A stretch of DNA of 64,000 nt from Spisula solida. Taxonomy: Eukaryota > Mollusca > Bivalvia > Venerida > Mactridae. Of the stretch, positions 60,722 through 64,000 are shown one piece after another. The stretch covers positions 7,076,453 to 7,140,452 of the forward strand of contig OX365946.1 in the NCBI GenBank assembly GCA_947247005.1, written 5' to 3'. Below the pieces are notes generated by a model. That model worked only from the letters and a program-made list of their open reading frames with translations. It was not told the origin of the DNA and ran no database searches. A program made the position numbers and the translations under genes. Position 1 is the first letter of the stretch. Each line of letters begins with the position of its first letter.

Positions 60722-61837
60722 ATAATAATATCCATGCAAATGTTTCAAAACATTCTCTACACTTTTAAATCAAAGGCCAAAGTTGGATCTAGTTATATAA
60801 TGCTCACTGAGTTTAAGACGATTAAGTTAATGTCTTTGAGAAATGATACCTAGCTTATACATGGGGCACAAATCAATTCTGATTGCTTTCTTATTGTTAC
60901 GTAGTCCTCCTCAAGTAACATAAAGTCAACAAACGAAATCGTATAGTTTTCTAATTTTAATTAATAAGTTCATCGTTTAAATCATAATCTCAAATCATCA
61001 GTGAGCATTTTAATTAATAATTGTATTTTACATTTCTAACTCTGAATAGTACTTCGCTCTTTCTCTTAACTCTGAGCTCTCTCTGTCTCTACTCTCTTCT
61101 GACTATTTTCAATATAACAATTAGTTTTATTAGAATTAAATTTGTTATTGACAGCAGTGGGTGTTATCCTTATTACCCAATGAAGTTTCAAAACTGCAAG
61201 TCCCTTGACCAATGAAATTATATGTTAATTTTCTGATGCAATACTAATTTGGAATGTCATGTTTTAATGAGGGTTCCAAAAAGTAGCCAAAAGTTATGAT
61301 TTTACGTCAATCAACTCCCCAGTAATTATTATATACTGCCTATCAATTATGAAATTGTTTATCAGTTTTATGGTGCAATGTAAACATCAAAATACCAATT
61401 AGTACAAACTGTCGCACGCTGACTTAAGTTGTTTACAGAGACTTGTTCTGCTGCCAATACATACATGTCTAACTTACTCGGTCATTATTAAAGTACAGAC
61501 TGATATACAAATGTATGTCCCTTAAATTATATGCTCACTAATGATAATTTAATCAATGCAATCAAAGAAAATACACAATAAACATGGTGTGATAGGCATT
61601 ATGTTATATCCCTCCCTTTCTTAGGAGTTAAATTAGTCTTTAACTAATTTAAATTAACGAATTATTTCTTAAATATTAACATAATGTACTATCACAAATA
61701 AAAACAATAAAACACAATAATAATACACTCTACGGTAGACGCAAACTGTCATTGTTTACTATTCTTTTTACTATAGTATGTTGTTTATATATACAATTCA
61801 CCATGCGTCTACCGTTGACATTTAATTTTATTCAATA
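60722..61837. other. AT-rich DNA downstream of the envelope gene; possible 3' LTR region
   Basis: No gene is supported. In the orientation of the envelope gene a purine-rich tract AAGAAAGGGAGGGA lies at 61622-61609, a candidate polypurine tract, but no second LTR is in the window to confirm a boundary and no clean TG start follows. Confidence 0.35.
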
Positions 61838-62209
61838 TTATGTAAATACCCACACACTCGCGGATTCATTCATAAAGGTAAACACTGTTAAGTTTTGCAT
61901 TGGTAATTTAATCTTGTAGTCATATGTTGTTGTTGATGATGATGTTCGTGTTTTAATAAAGATGTCCTTTGTAGTCGTCGTTGTAGTTGTTATTGTCGTT
62001 GATGATGATTTATGCGTATAAATTATCGAATTGGTGGTTCTTGTTGTCACGGTAAGTTTTGGGGGATTACATGAATGGTTGTAATAATCGCGCATAACTG
62101 CGACGTCATCACATACTCCCTCGTCATCACTTCTTTCATCATCAGTATTTATGTCATTGGATGACGTGTCCTTGTCTGCGATTTGTTGTAACGATAGGTT
62201 AAATTCCAT
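61838..62209 (-). CDS. Hypothetical short protein, acidic then Thr/Ser-rich
   Basis: A 123-codon frame on the minus strand with an acidic N-terminal part (DTSSNDINTDDERSDDE) and a low-complexity Thr/Ser region produced by a (GTTGTC)-like simple repeat at about 61925-62000. It lies 168 bp downstream of the envelope gene on the same strand, so it could be an accessory frame of the same element. No homology is recognised and it may not be translated. Confidence 0.25.
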   Translation of the reverse strand: MEFNLSLQQIADKDTSSNDINTDDERSDDEGVCDDVAVMRDYYNHSCNPPKLTVTTRTTNSIIYTHKSSSTTITTTTTTTKDIFIKTRTSSSTTTYDYKIKLPMQNLTVFTFMNESASVWVFT

Positions 62210-62376
62210 GCTGCAATATTTAACATGATTTAATATGTCATTTCAAATGTCATTCGACCCAGAGTCACCTAGTACAGAGTAGCTGTACCAGACTGATACC
62301 CCAGATCTAATTATTTTTCGAAGTTCTTGTATAACGTACAGTAATGTTCATTCATTCATCGATTCATCACATTTTA

Positions 62377-64000
62377 TTATATACATATTGGTCTTTGCGC
62401 ATCTCGGCGTAACAATGAAGCCATAATCGCTTCTCCTCGGTCTGGTGTGGAAGTTATTTGCCTCCCAGGAGCATTTCGAACGTCCTCATCAACGTAGGAT
62501 GACACCGACACATCACCTCCAGGCGCATCCGCCCCAGCAATCCCTACACCACAACAATCAACTAACCTTTGCTTTATCAATATTCGTTTATCATAGTACA
62601 AGAAACATAACATACATACTGCAATTATGATAATAATAAATGAAATGATGGCGTATGTCCAATTGAAAGTAGATTCATTGTTTACATTAAACTTATGATA
62701 TCCCCGTACATGATTAATGAATGTATTCATAGGTATGGATTGCAATCGTGTCAACTCGTCAGGCAATTCGAGTGAAGTTGAATTCGGAATATGTTCACTC
62801 AAATTTGTCCAAAGACTCAAATCGGATAGGGGTTGTACTATAACTGTATAGTTCAGTGAATTTGACCTTGACAGTTCACTTCTATATTCATAATATGGTC
62901 CGAAATTAAAGTAGTCACTTGACACCTTACAGTCGGAGTTAATACTGATAACACTCAATGGCGGCTTTATAGACACAACTGTAACATTATCTTTACAATT
63001 AATAGTTAAGTCTACGACATCATTCACAGCCACAGCCCATTTATGAAAACCTATATATTTTACATACGGTAACCTAGTATCAAGTCTAACAGTATTTTCA
63101 CAATAGTGTTTAATGTTCTTACCACGTTTTAAAAACAAAGCAACAGTACACGACTTGCTCAAGTTAACTGGATAAAGTGCATTCATCAGTTGGCAATAGT
63201 TCAATTGTTTATTATTACACTGTTTGAATTCATCAATTGACAACAATGCATACTTTGTTTTTGTCTTGTCTATCATTAAAGCGTCAGCATCAAGTTTATA
63301 TTGAGCTACCATATTTAATGATTGTTGACTTTCAAGGGTTACATTATGAAGTGGTAATGGTAAGTTGTATATTTTGTAAATGTCAAACGTACTCCTAACA
63401 TCTAACAATGGAATGTCAAGAACAATAACAATTTGATCACTGAGATAGGTATTACAAAACAACGTGTGGTAGTAATACCAAATATTTTCCGCGGGGTTTA
63501 CTGGTAATTTAAAAGTTTCAGGAATATGTTCTCTAATATCAGTCAGTAACATCTTAAGATCTTTAGGAGATATTGTACTAGGTGATAATTTGTTTAGGGT
63601 TAAATGATTAATTTCATTTCTTAAGTTTCCCAAATACAACATAGCATCCTGACTTGCCTGTTTAATTTCTTCAATTATCAGTTTAAACTGGAAATATGAG
63701 CTCACAAATTGTTCCAAGTCAGTTATCTTTAGAGATAATTGTTCTTTAATTTTTGACATTTTCATATGCAGCTTTCGAATGCAAATTACCACATCAATTA
63801 TAGCTCTACGATTTTCTGATATTTGAACTCTTGATAAATTCAATAACGTCATACTTTGTTCAAGGTCGTGAATAATATTTACTTGATTTTCATGAAGTAA
63901 ACGTACATTATTGTTTATTTTGTTCAGATCATCTTCAGTCAAAGTTCCGAACAATACTGATGAAATTTGTCCAATGATTGGTAGTAATGAACGTTTATTG
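62377..64000 (-). CDS. Endogenous LTR retroelement envelope (F-like fusion protein), 5' end outside window
   Basis: A minus-strand frame open from the window edge to the stop at 62377 (at least 540 codons, no interruption). At the very start it has a basic KR pair followed by a hydrophobic Gly-containing stretch and FGTLTEDDL, the layout of a protease-cleaved fusion peptide in the baculovirus F / errantivirus Env superfamily. A long heptad-rich coiled coil follows (about the first 115 residues after it), then a Cys-containing ectodomain with N-glycosylation sites, a single TM helix (WTYAIISFIIIIIAVCMLC, near 62680-62620) and a cytoplasmic tail of about 55 residues. In Ty3/gypsy-like elements this gene follows gag-pol and would mediate membrane fusion. 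No gag or pol is inside the window. The intact reading frame suggests recent insertion, probably within the next EXTL3 intron. Confidence 0.75.
   Translation of the reverse strand, partial: NKRSLLPIIGQISSVLFGTLTEDDLNKINNNVRLLHENQVNIIHDLEQSMTLLNLSRVQISENRRAIIDVVICIRKLHMKMSKIKEQLSLKITDLEQFVSSYFQFKLIIEEIKQASQDAMLYLGNLRNEINHLTLNKLSPSTISPKDLKMLLTDIREHIPETFKLPVNPAENIWYYYHTLFCNTYLSDQIVIVLDIPLLDVRSTFDIYKIYNLPLPLHNVTLESQQSLNMVAQYKLDADALMIDKTKTKYALLSIDEFKQCNNKQLNYCQLMNALYPVNLSKSCTVALFLKRGKNIKHYCENTVRLDTRLPYVKYIGFHKWAVAVNDVVDLTINCKDNVTVVSIKPPLSVISINSDCKVSSDYFNFGPYYEYRSELSRSNSLNYTVIVQPLSDLSLWTNLSEHIPNSTSLELPDELTRLQSIPMNTFINHVRGYHKFNVNNESTFNWTYAIISFIIIIIAVCMLCFLYYDKRILIKQRLVDCCGVGIAGADAPGGDVSVSSYVDEDVRNAPGRQITSTPDRGEAIMASLLRRDAQRPICI

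Overview
This window looks like nuclear DNA of a bivalve mollusc. The evidence is AT-rich sequence, intron-rich animal genes with GT-AG splice sites, a leucine-rich Toll-like receptor, an intronless orphan GPCR, and dense interspersed repeats of kinds I associate with bivalves (for example the family that opens TTAGCTCACCTGAGC). The species is not fixed by anything I can read; 'bivalve' is inferred.

Layout. 1-9.5 kb holds one intronless class A GPCR (2934-3965) among repeats, including a 605 bp TA-flanked MITE with perfect 35 bp inverted ends. 9.6-11.8 kb (minus) is a Toll-like receptor split by a one-base frameshift. 12.4-21.6 kb is a transposon graveyard: four 5'-truncated LINE remnants, a tRNA-derived SINE, a MITE and simple repeats. 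22.1-48.1 kb (plus) is a complete 22-exon gene, reconstructed here exon by exon, encoding a CIP2A orthologue of about 962 residues (N-terminal armadillo-like half, C-terminal coiled coil). Its introns carry many MITEs and two minisatellites. 54.2-60.3 kb (minus) is the 3' end of an exostosin gene, best matched to EXTL3 (last four exons, GT64 domain). One EXTL3 intron is almost filled by a 4.2 kb, 82 bp-unit minisatellite. 62.4-64.0 kb (minus) is the 3' part of an envelope (F-like fusion protein) gene of an endogenous LTR retroelement, running off the window.

Most notable. The EXTL3 minisatellite is built from the gene's own 3' splice site: every unit carries a CTAAC branchpoint-like motif, an AG acceptor and the first 40 bases of the exon. 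The four common variants inside the exon-derived part are all synonymous in the EXTL3 frame. Tandem duplications next to splice sites recur in CIP2A: a 42 bp in-frame triplication over the exon 18 acceptor, a ~115 bp triplication ending at the exon 11 acceptor, and an array starting at the exon 15 donor. CIP2A exons 18 and 19 share a 56-base identical stretch. The intron 21 array is about 43 copies of the box A region of a tRNA-derived SINE, and the intron 15 array appears to be built from the end of a TA-inserting MITE.

The host genes have no shared pathway: CIP2A is a PP2A/TOPBP1 regulator, EXTL3 acts in heparan sulfate synthesis, and the TLR and GPCR are receptors.
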